DNA from: Pseudopyrenochaeta lycopersici
Taxonomy: Eukaryota; Ascomycota; Dothideomycetes; Pleosporales; Pseudopyrenochaetaceae
NCBI GenBank assembly: GCA_003313425.1
Contig: NHZP01000011.1
Span: 1,364,001-1,428,000 of the forward strand
Direction: 5' to 3'
Length of the DNA: 64,000 nt
Made by a program: the position numbers and the translations under genes. The notes beneath the pieces were generated by a model, which searched no databases, had not been told where the DNA came from, and saw nothing but the letters and a program-made list of their open reading frames with translations. Positions 45,868 through 58,047 of the stretch are shown one piece after another (positions within the stretch are counted from its first letter, which is position 1; every line of letters starts with the position of its first letter).

Positions 45868-46746
45868 ATGGAGAACAATCTCAGCGCCTCGCGACAAGCC
45901 AGGCGATTTCTCGACGATCGTCTTCGCAACGACTGGGAGTATCCTAACCTGCCGCGCGCGTGGTCAGCCTCGGACGAAGAGGTGCGCGACGCTCAGGGTT
46001 TCTGTGAACGCTACTACGGCGAGTCTGAGTCGGGTGACTCGAGCAACGAAGAGGAACAAGGCGCCGGCCCGTACAAGTTTGACAACCCAGACAGCATTGG
46101 CGATGCCGTGGCGCAGACTCGTGAGGCACGCAAGAGGCGGCGCCGAGAGCGGCTTGAGAGAGAAATGCTAGAGAACGAAGGCCTGCGCATCTGGGTGGAG
46201 CGGCGAGACCTATGGACCGGCGCAGCGAGCGTGAGGAAGTACGGCACACAACGGCATAGACATACAAACAAGCCTCCTTCTGTCGCAGGAGATTCATCCG
46301 AAGAACATCCCCTTACGCCCAGTGGCTCCGAGTCGCAGTCTCCTGGCGGTGCACACCCCGAGACCTTCGACCTAGTTCCCATAGCCCCGCGTCTGCTCGC
46401 CACAAATGCGATTCGCGCCTCTATCACCCCCAAGGCCTATCCTGACATTTTCCAGAAAATTGTGGTCTCGTCACGCACACCTTCGGTCCCAATCAACCTC
46501 GCCGACATGACAAAGGCCTTGGTGCAAGGCTGGAAGGACACCGATGAATGGCCTCCTAGGGCCGGATTATTGGATCCTCTGGCTGGAAAGAAGCGTGGCA
46601 TTACGGGAGCTGCCGTAAATAGGCACCATGGAGGCTTCATGGAAAGACATCCACATCTTGAGAAGAGTATGGATAGCGTGAAGCGCATCTTGCATTTGAA
46701 TGCGCACCACGGTCAAGAGCACACAGAAGGCGCGAAGGAGGGTTGA
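45868..46746 (+). CDS. Gag1-like clamp (DUF4050) protein
   Basis: Single exon of 292 residues from MENNLSASRQARRFLDDRL. The DUF4050/Gag1-like features are the N-terminal FLDDRLRNDWEYPNLPRAW, the conserved EGLRIWVERRDLWTGAASV, and the downstream VPINLADMTKALVQGWKDTD with EWPPRAGLLDPL. A basic helix (AQTREARKRRRRERLEREML) lies in the middle. Family members include fission yeast Gag1, linked to arrestin/ubiquitin control of nutrient transporters under TOR; that role is from memory and is not shown here. An upstream in-frame start at 45781 gives a less likely longer form. Confidence 0.7.
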   Translation: MENNLSASRQARRFLDDRLRNDWEYPNLPRAWSASDEEVRDAQGFCERYYGESESGDSSNEEEQGAGPYKFDNPDSIGDAVAQTREARKRRRRERLEREMLENEGLRIWVERRDLWTGAASVRKYGTQRHRHTNKPPSVAGDSSEEHPLTPSGSESQSPGGAHPETFDLVPIAPRLLATNAIRASITPKAYPDIFQKIVVSSRTPSVPINLADMTKALVQGWKDTDEWPPRAGLLDPLAGKKRGITGAAVNRHHGGFMERHPHLEKSMDSVKRILHLNAHHGQEHTEGAKEG

Positions 46747-49700
46747 AGCATCTAGGATATTGCTTCAATTTTTGTCATGGGCAGGGCTGATTTTTGTCTT
46801 AACCAGGCAATGGACTTGTCGTTTGCAAAGACTGGCACAGGGGCAAATCCTGGCAATGAGCAAGAAACCTATGCAATTGCCAATGAGCGTCGCTAGATCA
46901 GCACGCTGAGCCAGCTCAAAATATGGCACCTACTGTTCATCATCCCCTGGCGAGTAGGTACCGAATTCGCCAGCTACTCTACCGCTCCCCAAAAGTTTCA
47001 GTCCATTGGAGAAGAGATAGCTGGGCGACCATGGCTCTCTCTCCTTTGTGTTACCTCATTCGGCGGTCGAGCATTGGCGCACCAGACCTGAGTAACTATG
47101 AAGCACATGGAGACATATTTCCAAGAATCCAGAGGCACTACTGGATTATTCAATTGGGATTAGCTAAATGAGATTGAAAATTTCGTCAATCTATCCCATT
47201 GGTAAAGATCAAAAGCTTCTCGGCAGCTTGTTCAGACTCTCCTGTCACATTCAACAGCAATCGGACCTATACTCTACACTATCGCTCGCCTTAGAAAGAC
47301 TGTGTCTGCTACATCGAATCTTAAAATTAACGGAGCAGGCGGACTAAGTCTGCAGGATATTCCTGCCTGGTGTAGATAATATACAGCCTGCTCAAGAAAG
47401 AGTTGGTCCTTGGCCTTGACCCTCCTCACTTGCGGCCAGCAACTATTCTTCAAATTTGGTTTCTACAGCTGCATTCTAACGCAGAGGAAATCACGTATCA
47501 CAAATTTTAGCATCAATTGCGGCATCAAATGCTAGAAAGGTCTCGAGCCTCGAGCTGTTCCAGCAAAGGCTAAATGGTGCTGGCAGACTACGACCCATAA
47601 ACATAAGCCGAACCCAATGTTAACACCCAAGTCACATATCGCGGCACATGTGCCTCTGGTACTTACACTCGTCACAATTGCGAGATTCGGGGGCAAGACT
47701 ACCCAAACGTTGTCAGGAAGGCAGTCGGTAGTGCCTCCTAGAATGAGCATGTCAAGATTGGCAATGGTAATGGAGTCGACGCTCAATATGATGTTGCCTG
47801 TGACAGCGACGATTGTTTGATGGAGGGCCCTCAGTACTGCAAGGGAGAGCAGCCCTTGTGGTGTACACGGTCATGGCCATCACTTCCATGGCATGGACAC
47901 AGGCATTTATTGATCATACCGATTACATCTGCTTTTCCGGTCGCCTTTGTGTTCTCGCTTTCGGGTGGTGCCTCTAGGGCAGAAATTTTCCTATTCTGGG
48001 CTGGCAAACGGTTCCGCCCTGATCAAAGCTGTTATCCTGTCATTCACGGAATGGGCATTTCGACTCGACATTCGCCAAGTAAAACGTGCTCACAGTTTCT
48101 TGATCAGCTTCCAAGAGTGCGGGTGCGCCGGGACTGAATGCTAGCGGCCCATCGACATGAACAAGGATCTCGGCTGATCAACTCGACACGGTTGCATTCT
48201 CAGCCTCATTTATACGTTAGGGTGCTTGTAATATTCTTCTTTTTGACAATAATAACCTGCCGTGACCTATAGCACGCTCGATCAGCTCGGAGCCCCAGCA
48301 ATTGAACTCCCTGTCGTCGGCAGCTTTTGATCCGTTGGAGAGATCGTGTAGGGCAGAGACTTGATAATACCGCGACACAATGGCAGCTAGCAAAAGCCAC
48401 AGCCGTGGGCTCTATCGAAGTGAATGAAGGATTTGAACCATACGATTGTGGAGACGGACATAGGAGCACAGGATACCAATTAGTGCTAATGAATAGCGGT
48501 ATCTCACGGCTGTATCATAGAGCTGTCATACTTCGTTTGTTACCGCATAATTATCGAGCAATATATATATGCAGATTAGGCATGTAAGAGATACAACAGA
48601 ACTGGTCTTTTTCGCCCCAAATTGGGTGCGTTAATTAAAGTGCAAGTTCAAATTGCCCCTGTAAGAAAGTCTTTCCGCTGGCCTGTCTCAATTGAAGGAA
48701 CATCGACTTCCTCAAGATCACCTTTAGCATATGGCCTCATCACCAACTTTGAAATGTTAACCCACATTACCGGACTAGGCGATGTTATGAAACACATCAA
48801 GCATTCTTCGGTACGTTACGTTAGGGGTTCCCAGGTGATGTGGCACACGCAAATGTTGACGACTATAGTGCAGCGATGATGACAAGCGTGATTTCTTTAA
48901 TAAACGTTAGAATCGATTCCGGCCACTCGCTAATATTTGAAACTAATCTCTTCAACCACTTTGGCCCAGAGTTTTCTGGCAACGCTTAAGTCTAATCAGG
49001 CAAAGTCGTCAAATTGTTTCAGGAACGAAATGATCACCAGTTTCAAGCGACTGGAGAGCATTCATGTATGCTCGGGTAGGTAAAGACGTAATCTCCGTGA
49101 AAAACATGTAATTTTAGTTGCACTTAATTATACTATAGGTCTCCAACATGTACCAATTTATATATGCGCTGCGAGAATGTTCAGCTTGTTCACCTTTGTC
49201 ATCTGGTCTTGCATTTCGTCCAAAGCCTAGTGGCCAAAATATTGACGCATGACCCAAAGCAAATAGTGACTTAAAAGCGCTTCTGGATGTAAGGCCTGAG
49301 CCGCAAAAAAGTAGTGCGAGAGCATATCTGAGCAGCTGCCAGCGCCAGCAGATAAAATGTACTAGTATACTCTTAATCAACGGGCTGTTGGTTCTTCCTT
49401 GTGCTTCTTATTAGATTTCCTCGCGTAGTCGAGCATGGAGATCAAAGAGCCATAATCTGACATTGGATAGAAATAGCTAGTATTGGAAGAAGAGACATGA
49501 TAGCAGACAGGGAGCCTCAAAGGCATGTACAGAGGCTACCCATATACGAAAGGAGAGCTAGCCTGCTTGACTACAGCAGCACTAGTAGGACTGCTTTTCC
49601 TTGATAGGCTAGGACGATTATCTAGCTGGGTAGTGAAAGAGAGCTAAATCTCACGAATCTCTTCGAATTCAATATTCACAAACTCGGAACTCTAGTCACC

Positions 49701-50315
49701 ATTCGCGTGGTATCTGATCAAGGAAGCCGCCACGACCAGTTTGAAGGGATACAATAGGCGTCGTAGAACGTCCCGTACTCGTAAGGGATATAACACTGTT
49801 TTTTCCCCTACAGCATTTCTATCTACTGGCACTTTTTAATAAATTTGAACTTTCCTCTATTACATATTTCTTATCAGCATCGAAAAATACATTTCGTACT
49901 TCATTAGATCATACTCAAGCTCAAACTATGCTTGTAACTCTCAACGTGTATGAAGCTAATTACGCTGAATATACTCTAGAACCCAATAATTTTGGTTTTT
50001 GAAAGTATAAGTAATATACATTCAGAAGAGTATTAAAAATAATTTGCTCAATTGCTACTTTTAGACTTTACTTTAACTTTAAGAATTCTAATCGAATTAT
50101 ACATACAACTCTATTGCTTAATAGTGTATATTTGTTGTGATCATTCAAAGGCTCCTTCTCAAGGATTTGTGATAAAATGCAATCAGTTTATTACATTTCT
50201 GTCTCCTGCTAGCAACTACTTGCGTCTGCTGTGTTTAAAACTTGTGAATGATTCTAGACTATCTTCTTCACTTAGGCCCTATAATCCACTTCATCTGTGG
50301 TTATGCCAATTCCGT
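46747..50315. other. gene-poor spacer, AT-rich in its right half
   Basis: 3.6 kb without a supported gene. The stretch from about 49380 to 50310 is clearly richer in A and T than the gene blocks and is full of stop codons in all frames, as expected for an old element degraded by repeat-induced point mutation, though no parent element can be named. Around 47530-48140 frames are open on both strands without a known motif. Confidence 0.5.
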
Positions 50316-52037
50316 TTATGCCTTTACAGTATCAATTACCGTAGCATCTCCTCCTTTCTCAGATGGTCCATCTTGATACACACGATCAGAATCATCATTG
50401 TCGAAGAATCGATATTGCCTCTGCATCTGCTCAATACCCCGCGGATCAAGCAACGGCAACTCCTTTGCAGCCTTCACATAACTCATATTCTCTAGATGCC
50501 CTTTTGCAAAGATCAGATCAATCTCTTCTAGACTGCGCTGCTTTGTTTCCGGATAAAAGATATAGATGAACGGCAAGAAACACGCATTGACAAGGGCGAA
50601 GAAAAGGTATGTGCCCCAGCCAATGTGGTCAATCATAATTGGCGTGATCATGACGACTAGGAAGTTGAAGAGCCAGTTCGTGCATGTAGAAACGGCGTTC
50701 GCCTTTCCACGAGTTTTTACTGGGTTCACCTCCGCAGGGTATAGCCATGGCAGTGGTAGCCACGTTGCAGCAAAGAAGGCAATGTAGGTAAACAAGCCGA
50801 CTGCAGCGCCCTTTGCTGCGCTTTGCGTCCCTGGGATGAGAGCTGCAAACACGAGGACCATGGAAAGACCCTGTCCGAATGTACCAATAAGGAACAGCTT
50901 CCGGCGACCTGTTCTTTCAATAATGAACCAGGATGTAGTGGCGAAGATTGAGTAGACAATCATGTTGACGCCTCCAAGGAGAAGCGACAAGTGATGCGTC
51001 GCCCCAATCGAGTTCTCAAAGAGGAATGGGAAGTAATAGATGACAGCATTGCAGCCACCAATTTGCTGCATTAGCTGAGACGAAGCCCCAAGCATCATTC
51101 TTCGGAAATGCTGCGTCTTTCCATTTGTGAAAAGCGCGCTGAAAGGTGTAGTACCTCCTTTGTGTCCAGAAGCTTGGATACTGTCCATGATAATGTGGGC
51201 CTCGAAACGAGTTTCTTCGTCATCAACGGCATGTCCACGGAGTGCTGCTATAACCTTGCCCGCGTCCTCGTGACGGTCTTTTGTCAATAGCCAACGAGGC
51301 GACTCCGGCAGCCAGATCATACCGAGAAGCACGATAGCAGCAAATACACTCTGAAAAGCGATCGGGAAGCGCCACGAGAACTGATCAGAGCCGTAAGAGC
51401 ATCCATAGTCAATCCAATACGCGATAAGAGTTCCAAATGCAATGATACCGCCCTCGATGCAGATTAGAAGGCCATGGTTCTTCGTCCTGGAACATTCGGC
51501 CTGGTACGTCGGGATCGTGGCGGTATTCATTCCATTTCCAACTCCTGTGACGACTCTCCCGATAATAAATTGTGCCGTGGCATTGTAACCCTTGATCGAG
51601 GTCACTTGAATAATGGCGCCGAGTATCATAATGCCTGCACCAGTAATGATTCCTTTGCGACGCCCAAGTGCATCACCAAAAACCAACATTGCTATAGCGC
51701 CAAATAGACCTAAACATCAATTTACGAAGTCAGCGTATGCTTCACAAGCGAGTTTGTATATGAGGTATCGTACACCCGATCTCGTAAATTGCAGTTACGA
51801 ACCCTTGCCATGTCGAGTTATTGTACGTTTCAGGAAAATATCTCATAAATGGTTCTGCAGAGATAATGCCAGACATGACACCCTCTAGTTCAAATGTTAG
51901 CATGGAATCATTGTGACCCAGGAGATACACTTACGATCATATCCGAACAAAAGAAACCCAGTTGTAGCGATGACCGAAACTGTCAAATCCAGCGGTCTGC
52001 CTCGCATCCCCATGAAGCGAGGAAGGTTATCCGACAT
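50316..52037 (-). CDS. MFS sugar porter (hexose transporter family)
   Basis: Exons complement(50316..51709, 51774..51884, 51935..52037), about 535 residues with twelve predicted membrane spans. Sugar-porter signatures are all present: FLLFGYDQGVMSGIISAE across the first splice, FGDALGRRKGIITGAG (motif A), WLPESPRWLLTKDR, QQIGGCNAVIYYFPFLFENS, ERTGRRKLFLIG and the C-terminal FYPETKQRSLEEID. It imports a hexose or related sugar by proton symport in the plasma membrane; the exact sugar is not readable. It lies next to the Dal5-type permease and dioxygenase but on its own promoter, with 1.6 kb of AT-rich DNA between. Confidence 0.93.
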
Positions 52038-53615
52038 TTTGATGCGCCAATACGACCTAGTCTAATGGAGAAGTGTTCTAGCTGTGCTCTGAAGCTTCAA
52101 ATAGTCACTCGTCTTAAAGGCCAATGCCGCGAGTAATGAAGTAGAAATATGGTAGGAACGCGGGGCACGCCAGGGTTTTAATCTGCTCCGCACCGATCTT
52201 TCTCCAGGCGTTCCTCCGCTCTGCCAGCGTGTTACTTGGTAGGGGTATGCAGACAACTACGGTGGTATCAGGGTTCAGTAGTGTAGGTGGGTCCTTGGGC
52301 AGCAGCAGCAGGGGCAAGCATCAAAATCACATGGGATGGCTTTACCCAAGTTCTGTCTTACATTCGAAGCCAGGTCCAGTATTTGAGTGGTCGGTGGAAG
52401 TTCAAGCGGTACATAGTTGCCTCTACGTAGATAGAGTGCATGTGAGATGTTCCCGTAAGTAGAGAGTACTTGTGATTGTCCTACCAATTACCTATCATGG
52501 TATGGATCTATGCCGCAACTTGGCAAACGTCACTTCCTGAGCATCACCGACATTTCCCCAAGCGGTTATACCCGATTGTATTCCCTGAGGTGCGTTAGCA
52601 TACCGATACGCTGGATAGGAGCAGGGATCTAACACATTTTCATAGATGCCGAGGCATGGTACCTCTCGTTGTAACGGTTGCAGTTTGGTGACGCAACATT
52701 GAGCGAATTTCATAGTTCCCTGCCTGGATAGGTAGTGTAGGAAATTTTGGGTGATAGTCTGCCTCTACCGCCTTAGCTTAACCAAAACAACCTCGGGTCA
52801 TTATTCTAGCTGTATAGCGAAACCAACAATTATACCAATAGTCCGTGGAATAAGATTAAGAAATTTGTACATTAGATCAGGCTAAGCATTTGATAGCAAG
52901 CTACTTTACTATTATAGAATTTTTGCTTGAGCCCGTTGTCCATTTGTTTCTATGGAGGAAGCTGGAAAATTGATTTGATCTGCCCTGAGCCTTACTAAGA
53001 GTTGGCTGTGATTAGGTTGAGAGTACTATCTATTGTTTTGTTTTAATATCATAAGTCACGGACGTCATATTATACTTTGGTGTGTCTTTTACGTTCCACA
53101 CAGTCAACGGTTAAAGCTTGTAAGAGAAGAATTATAGAGAGAACAGCTTCGCAAATATTTGAGGATTTATGGGTAATAGGCGATATCATAATCGCTCTAG
53201 TCTATCCTCTAAATGTATTTTTCATGTTAACTTGAGTGCAAGGGTCGGTGGGTAGGGGGGTTGAGGTAGGCGCTGTGGTCAACTTGTACTTGCGCCTAAC
53301 TTTGTTTAGACCGAACGTATTTTAAACATTCGCCTGTCGTCAGAACCAAAAAGGCCACTTTGTAATATATTTATACACTTATTGCTTAAATTCGTACCTT
53401 TATATAAATAAGCATGATATACCTGTCCTATGTCCTAATGTGAATTTACTCTCGCCTGCGGCTGCACGACGTAATACCAAATGGCCCTCCTGCTTATGCG
53501 GCTGAACCTACTGGTTTCATAGTCTTTCCCCAACAAGCCCAAGTCAACTCTAATTAACATGCTGCTATTTAGACTATATTGCAGAGACGTCATTTCTGAG
53601 ACCAACAAGCTGACA
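52038..53615. other. AT-rich spacer
   Basis: 1.6 kb upstream of the sugar porter and downstream of the Dal5-type gene. The part from about 52740 to 53610 is AT-rich with dense stops. No gene is seen. Confidence 0.5.
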
Positions 53616-55592
53616 TCAGTGTGCGAATCTGAAGTCTAATCGCTTGCTTCCTTTGTCGGTCGTCGTATCCAGATAGTCAAGCTTTTGTTCTGCTGTGAGA
53701 GAATTCCACTGTCGATCCCTCTGCGTATTGCGCCAAGTGTAATATACCTTACTAAAAATGTACAAGAAGACATTTAGAATACAAATACCGATCAACACTC
53801 TATTCCCTCGCCTATCTGTAGGACAAAGTCAGTCACTGTATGCTAAAATACACAAACTGGTACTTACACAAAGGTTTATCATCTTCTCGATAGATGTTTG
53901 AGTAGATTATGGCTTGAACCTGGACTGACATGTTGTATAATGCCGCAGAAACAGTGCGTGTGCGAACTGTATTCGAATTTCGGCTACACCATCCAACTTG
54001 CATGGGGTGAGGCGTGGGGTACGACAAAAGGACCGTGACCAGGGCGAATCGCGCCCACTTGGAGGCATTATCGGAAAGTACAGAAATCGCAATAATGCAA
54101 GGCAGGAACCAAAATTGGACAAAGATTCCCAGGTACGCGCGTTGGTTGATCTTCTCAGAGATATATGTCATGATGAGCATCTATGGAGTTAGCTATGGGC
54201 ATGTATCTGGGGCAGGATACACCACATACATTGATCGTTGTTCCAATCTGTGCAGGTATACTGAGCAAATTCGCGTTGGATGTATCAAAACCGAGTTGTC
54301 TCAAAATTAATGTAAGATATTGGTCCAGCGGGCCGGCGGGGATCGCGAACGTGAGCCCAATAGCGTATATTGGCCAAAGATCGAAGTCGCAGATACTCTT
54401 CCATAATAATTCTAGTGTGATGGCTTGCCTGTTATGCATATCACCTTTGCTAGGGTCATCACGCAGAATGCGATTAACCATGATTTTTTCTTCACGCTCA
54501 GTGAACCAGCCTTTGGGTCGCCACCAGCTCCTTGTTTGCGTAGGTGAAGGCGCCATCACGAAGACGGACCAAATACCAATGACAAGTGTCAGGATGCCCT
54601 CAAGTAGGAACAGCCACCTCCACCCTTCGTATCCATGGTAGCCGCGCAGACGGAGGAGGCCGTATGCAAGGAGTGGGGCAATGACATCCGTGAGACGGTT
54701 CGCCATCCAAAAGATTGCTAGACGGAATGGAAGCTCAGTGCTTTTGTAGAAGTATGACTAGAGTGTATCAGAAAGTTATCACGGATGGAAACAGACGTGA
54801 GCATACCATGTACAGAATAACATCAGGTATAAAGCCACCCTGAAGCAGTCCAATCAGAGCACGACAGGCTAGGAAGGATCTTCTGCCCTTCAGCCAGAAT
54901 TGTGCAGCAGCGACGATAGACCATAGAATCATCTGGGCGGGTATCCAGCGGTCTGGGCCGATCTTCTTGCTTATGAGCTGAGATGGAAGCTCAGCAAAAA
55001 GAAAGGAGAGTTTTGACACAGTATTTCCAAGGTTAAAGTCTAGTCGAATTAGCTCGCAATCGGAGAAGTGATGTGTTGGATTTTACAAACCATTCGTGGT
55101 CAAGCCCAGATCCTCCAGGAAGTTGTCAGTATTCGCCTGGGAGATGTTTGAACGATCTAAATCAAGAGCAAAGAATGCGATAGCTGCCCAGGCAGCAATT
55201 CTCCATTCAATTTTGCTCAAAACTTTCTATTCATTCATTAGCGACCACTGTTTGAAAGAAATGACGAGCTTTACCTTTTCCTCCGCCCACGTCCATCGTT
55301 CATTGGGATCGAAGCGATGCAGATTCTCGTAGGTTGCAAGAGGTTGGAAGTACTTTGCTTGTTCCGGATCGTCAAATACTGACGGCTGAGTTGCAATAGC
55401 ATTGGGATCAGGCTTGGGACGGCGGCGCCACAGTAATGCGAGGGTAGGTGGGGGTTGAACGTCCCTAAGCTGAGTGACATTGGGAGTATTCTTATCAGTT
55501 GCGTTGCTGCTATCTGTACTCTGAACTGACAGCTTTGTGTCGGACATATCTCTCGGTATAGAATTGGCGATAATGACATCTTTATCTGCCAT
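53616..55592 (-). CDS. Dal5-family MFS organic-anion permease
   Basis: Six exons: complement(53616..53815, 53868..54180, 54230..54757, 54807..55039, 55091..55226, 55275..55592), about 575 residues. All splice phases close. A long cytosolic N-terminus precedes the first span. Family signatures are [80 protein letters not shown] and [15 protein letters not shown] in the first half; [20 protein letters not shown] and the [10 protein letters not shown] loop; and [12 protein letters not shown] at the end. Dal5-type carriers take up allantoate, ureidosuccinate, nicotinate and, for yeast Soa1, sulfonates and inorganic sulfur anions. The divergent TauD gene at 56437 favours a sulfonate here. Confidence 0.9.
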
Positions 55593-56436
55593 TATGGAGG
55601 GAACTGTGAATATAGTCGATATGCAATGTATCTTCCCAGAATTATTGGGATATATGGCTTTAGGCTAGACTTCAGGATCATGGAGAACTCTTGTTCGGCC
55701 TCAGTCTTTATACTATGCGTTTCCTCGGAATGCCCGCGGTCTATCGCGAAACTGCACCATAAACTCCCAGAGATGTCCCGCGCTCCAAGATTGCGGTAGG
55801 GTTTGAGGTGCCTTGGCCATTGCGAATAGCAGGGGAAGTGTTTGCAATCTTGTGAAAGGTTGGGCCTATGCATATTAGAGTAACGTATCGGGAAGTGATA
55901 TACATGCAACCGACAGCATAGAGTATGCAACCGACCATTTTAAGACGTTGCCAACCATTTGGGCATTGGATGGCAATATGACGACTACTAAAAACTAGGC
56001 TATAAATTTTTTAGTCTAAAAGTGACTTTCTATCTTGTGGTTAGAAGAGCGACTTCCTGTGATCAGGCAAATTGCAAAGGTGTCCCAAATCCTCATCTAA
56101 TGCTCGGAATACGAAACTGGCCTGGAGCTATCTCGCCACAAGCTAATAAGATAGGAAACTTCCTGGTTACAGCCTAGTGGGTGCTGATAGGAGTGGGGTA
56201 ACGGAGGTGATGTGCAGCCTTGGAATTGCGTTGTTTGAGGCAGGTGTTGCGTGCCTGCGGGGTCAACATGTCCTGCTCCAACCATCGATAACAAGAATGC
56301 CATGCCGTAAGGGTGGTGTGGAACCGTCATCGACTGATTTCTGCATCTGAGGTTATAAGTTTTGGGTATAAAGACATTCGGATTGTTGCGCAGGGGCCGC
56401 CGAGTGCAAAAAACAAGCACCACAATAGTAGCTTAA
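55593..56436. promoter_or_regulatory. shared divergent promoter with TATA boxes and GATA-type sites
   Basis: 844 nt between two start codons. On plus, TATAAAG lies at 56367-56373, about 70 bp before the dioxygenase start; on minus, the same motif lies at 55706-55712, about 115 bp before the permease start. Four HGATAR sites are at 56128-56133 (reverse), 56149-56154, 56185-56190 and 56286-56291, the kind bound by GATA nutrient regulators such as AreA. Their use is inference. Confidence 0.5.
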
Positions 56437-57711
56437 ATGGCACCCCACGCACAAGTTCAAGAAGCGACAAACATCGAAGGACAGCCCATCAAACTCAAGA
56501 TTGCATGTGATGACATAGTACATGATGAAGTCAGTATGTCTTCGTCATCACCTCTTTCTAGTACTAATTTTTGGCACCAGTCAAAATACTCAGCTTACCT
56601 CCCCGTCTACGACACTACCACAAGGTTCCCACCGACTCCACTATTCGAATTCAACGACCGTGGACATGATGCCGATCCAGAAAAACCTAATCTCTTATCC
56701 AAGTCAAACACAGATTTAAAAGTTGTGAAACTCACGCCTCGCATTGGAACCGAGATTGCCGGTCTGCAGCTGTCCCAGTTGAACAATGCTCAGAAAGACG
56801 AACTTGCCCTCCTGCTCGCCGAACGGGGTGTCGTAGTTTTCAGAGACCAAGATTTCAAAGATATTGGGCCAGACAAACAGAAGGAATTCGGCACGTACTT
56901 TGGACGTCTACATGTCCACCCAGTCGGCGCACACGTGAAAGATCATATCGAGTTTCACTCCATCTACATCGGAAAAGACAACCTATCCCGTCTTGGCCGA
57001 AGCTCTAACAAACTCACCACCACTGGGTACCACTCTGATGTTTCATACGAACATCAGCCGCCGGCCATCACTTTGCTCACCCTTTTACAGGTACCGGAAA
57101 CGGGCGGCGACACAGGCTGGACGTCGCAAGCTGCAGCATACGACCGACTTTCTCCACCATTCAAAATCTTCCTGGAAGGGTTGAGAGCAGAGCATAGCGG
57201 TTTCCCACAAGCCGAAAACGCGGCTCGAGATGGGCACTTTGTACGACGAGATGCAGTGAAGAGCTCGCATCCGATTGTGAGGGTGCATCCGGTTACAAAG
57301 CAGAAGGTTCTCTTCGTGAACCCTGGGTTCACCAAGCGAATAATTGGCCTAAAGGATGAAGAGTCTGACGCGGTTTTGAAGTTGTTGTTCCAGGTAGTTA
57401 CTTGGTTCCTCCTCATGATCAGCTGTGAAGTGGGCCAGCTAACCTAGTCGAAGCACATCGCGGCAAGCCAAGATATCCAAGTGCGTGTGAAGTGGGATGA
57501 CCGCACTGTTGCACTCTGGGACAATCGAGTCACGGCCCATACAGCCATTTCAGGTTCGAGGCTGCATAACTTTAGTGGTTTCTTCTGGACTGACACAATC
57601 GCAGATTACGACGTCAGCGAGGGGGGCGAAGGACTGCGGCAGGGTTTCCGTATCACTACTCTTGGTGAGGTTCCGGTTGGGGTGAATGGACTGAAGTCTG
57701 AATGGAGTTGA
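56437..57711 (+). CDS. JLP1-type sulfonate/2-oxoglutarate dioxygenase (TauD family)
   Basis: Exons 56437..57393, 57448..57553, 57605..57711, about 389 residues. The family start SKYSAYLPVYDTTTRFPPTP is followed by IAGLQLSQLNNAQKDELALL, RGVVVFRDQDFKDIG, FGRLHVHPVGAHVKDH, the metal-binding GYHSDVSYEHQPPAI, TGWTSQAAAYDRLSP and the distal histidine in LWDNRVTAHTAISDYD, with the co-substrate arginine in LRQGFRITTLGEVPV. The last intron is 51 nt and keeps the frame if retained, so a naive frame reads through it; removing it joins AIS to DYDV as the family requires. The enzyme probably releases sulfite from an alkyl sulfonate such as taurine, for sulfur supply. Confidence 0.9.
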
Positions 57712-58047
57712 AGGATTCAAGTTCATGTATGTTGTGGTTGGACGTGACTAGTGTTACACATGGCTGATTATTCCCGTCAAACCAATATTATGCCCTCTGC
57801 TTCACCATCACACCCTGACTCAAGGGCTTTCTACACAGACCTTCCTGTACAATACCTTTCATCATACAAATGCACACCAAACCGACCGATTGGAATATAG
57901 TGGTATCAGTAGATTTGCAGTGTCGTCGTCGGAAGTTTATTGCAAAGAGATCGACGCTTGGTACGTCTAACAGGTCTTATTACTGCCACAGGGTAGAAAT
58001 ATGATGACGGAATTTTAGTTTGCCCCATGTTAACTACATGATCTCAC
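57712..58047. other. convergent 3' region
   Basis: 336 nt between two facing stop codons. No gene is seen. Confidence 0.5.

Noticed and set aside
1..57711. The two TauD-fold genes as recent duplicates
   Set aside because: They belong to different branches, share little beyond the HxD...H core and differ in intron positions.
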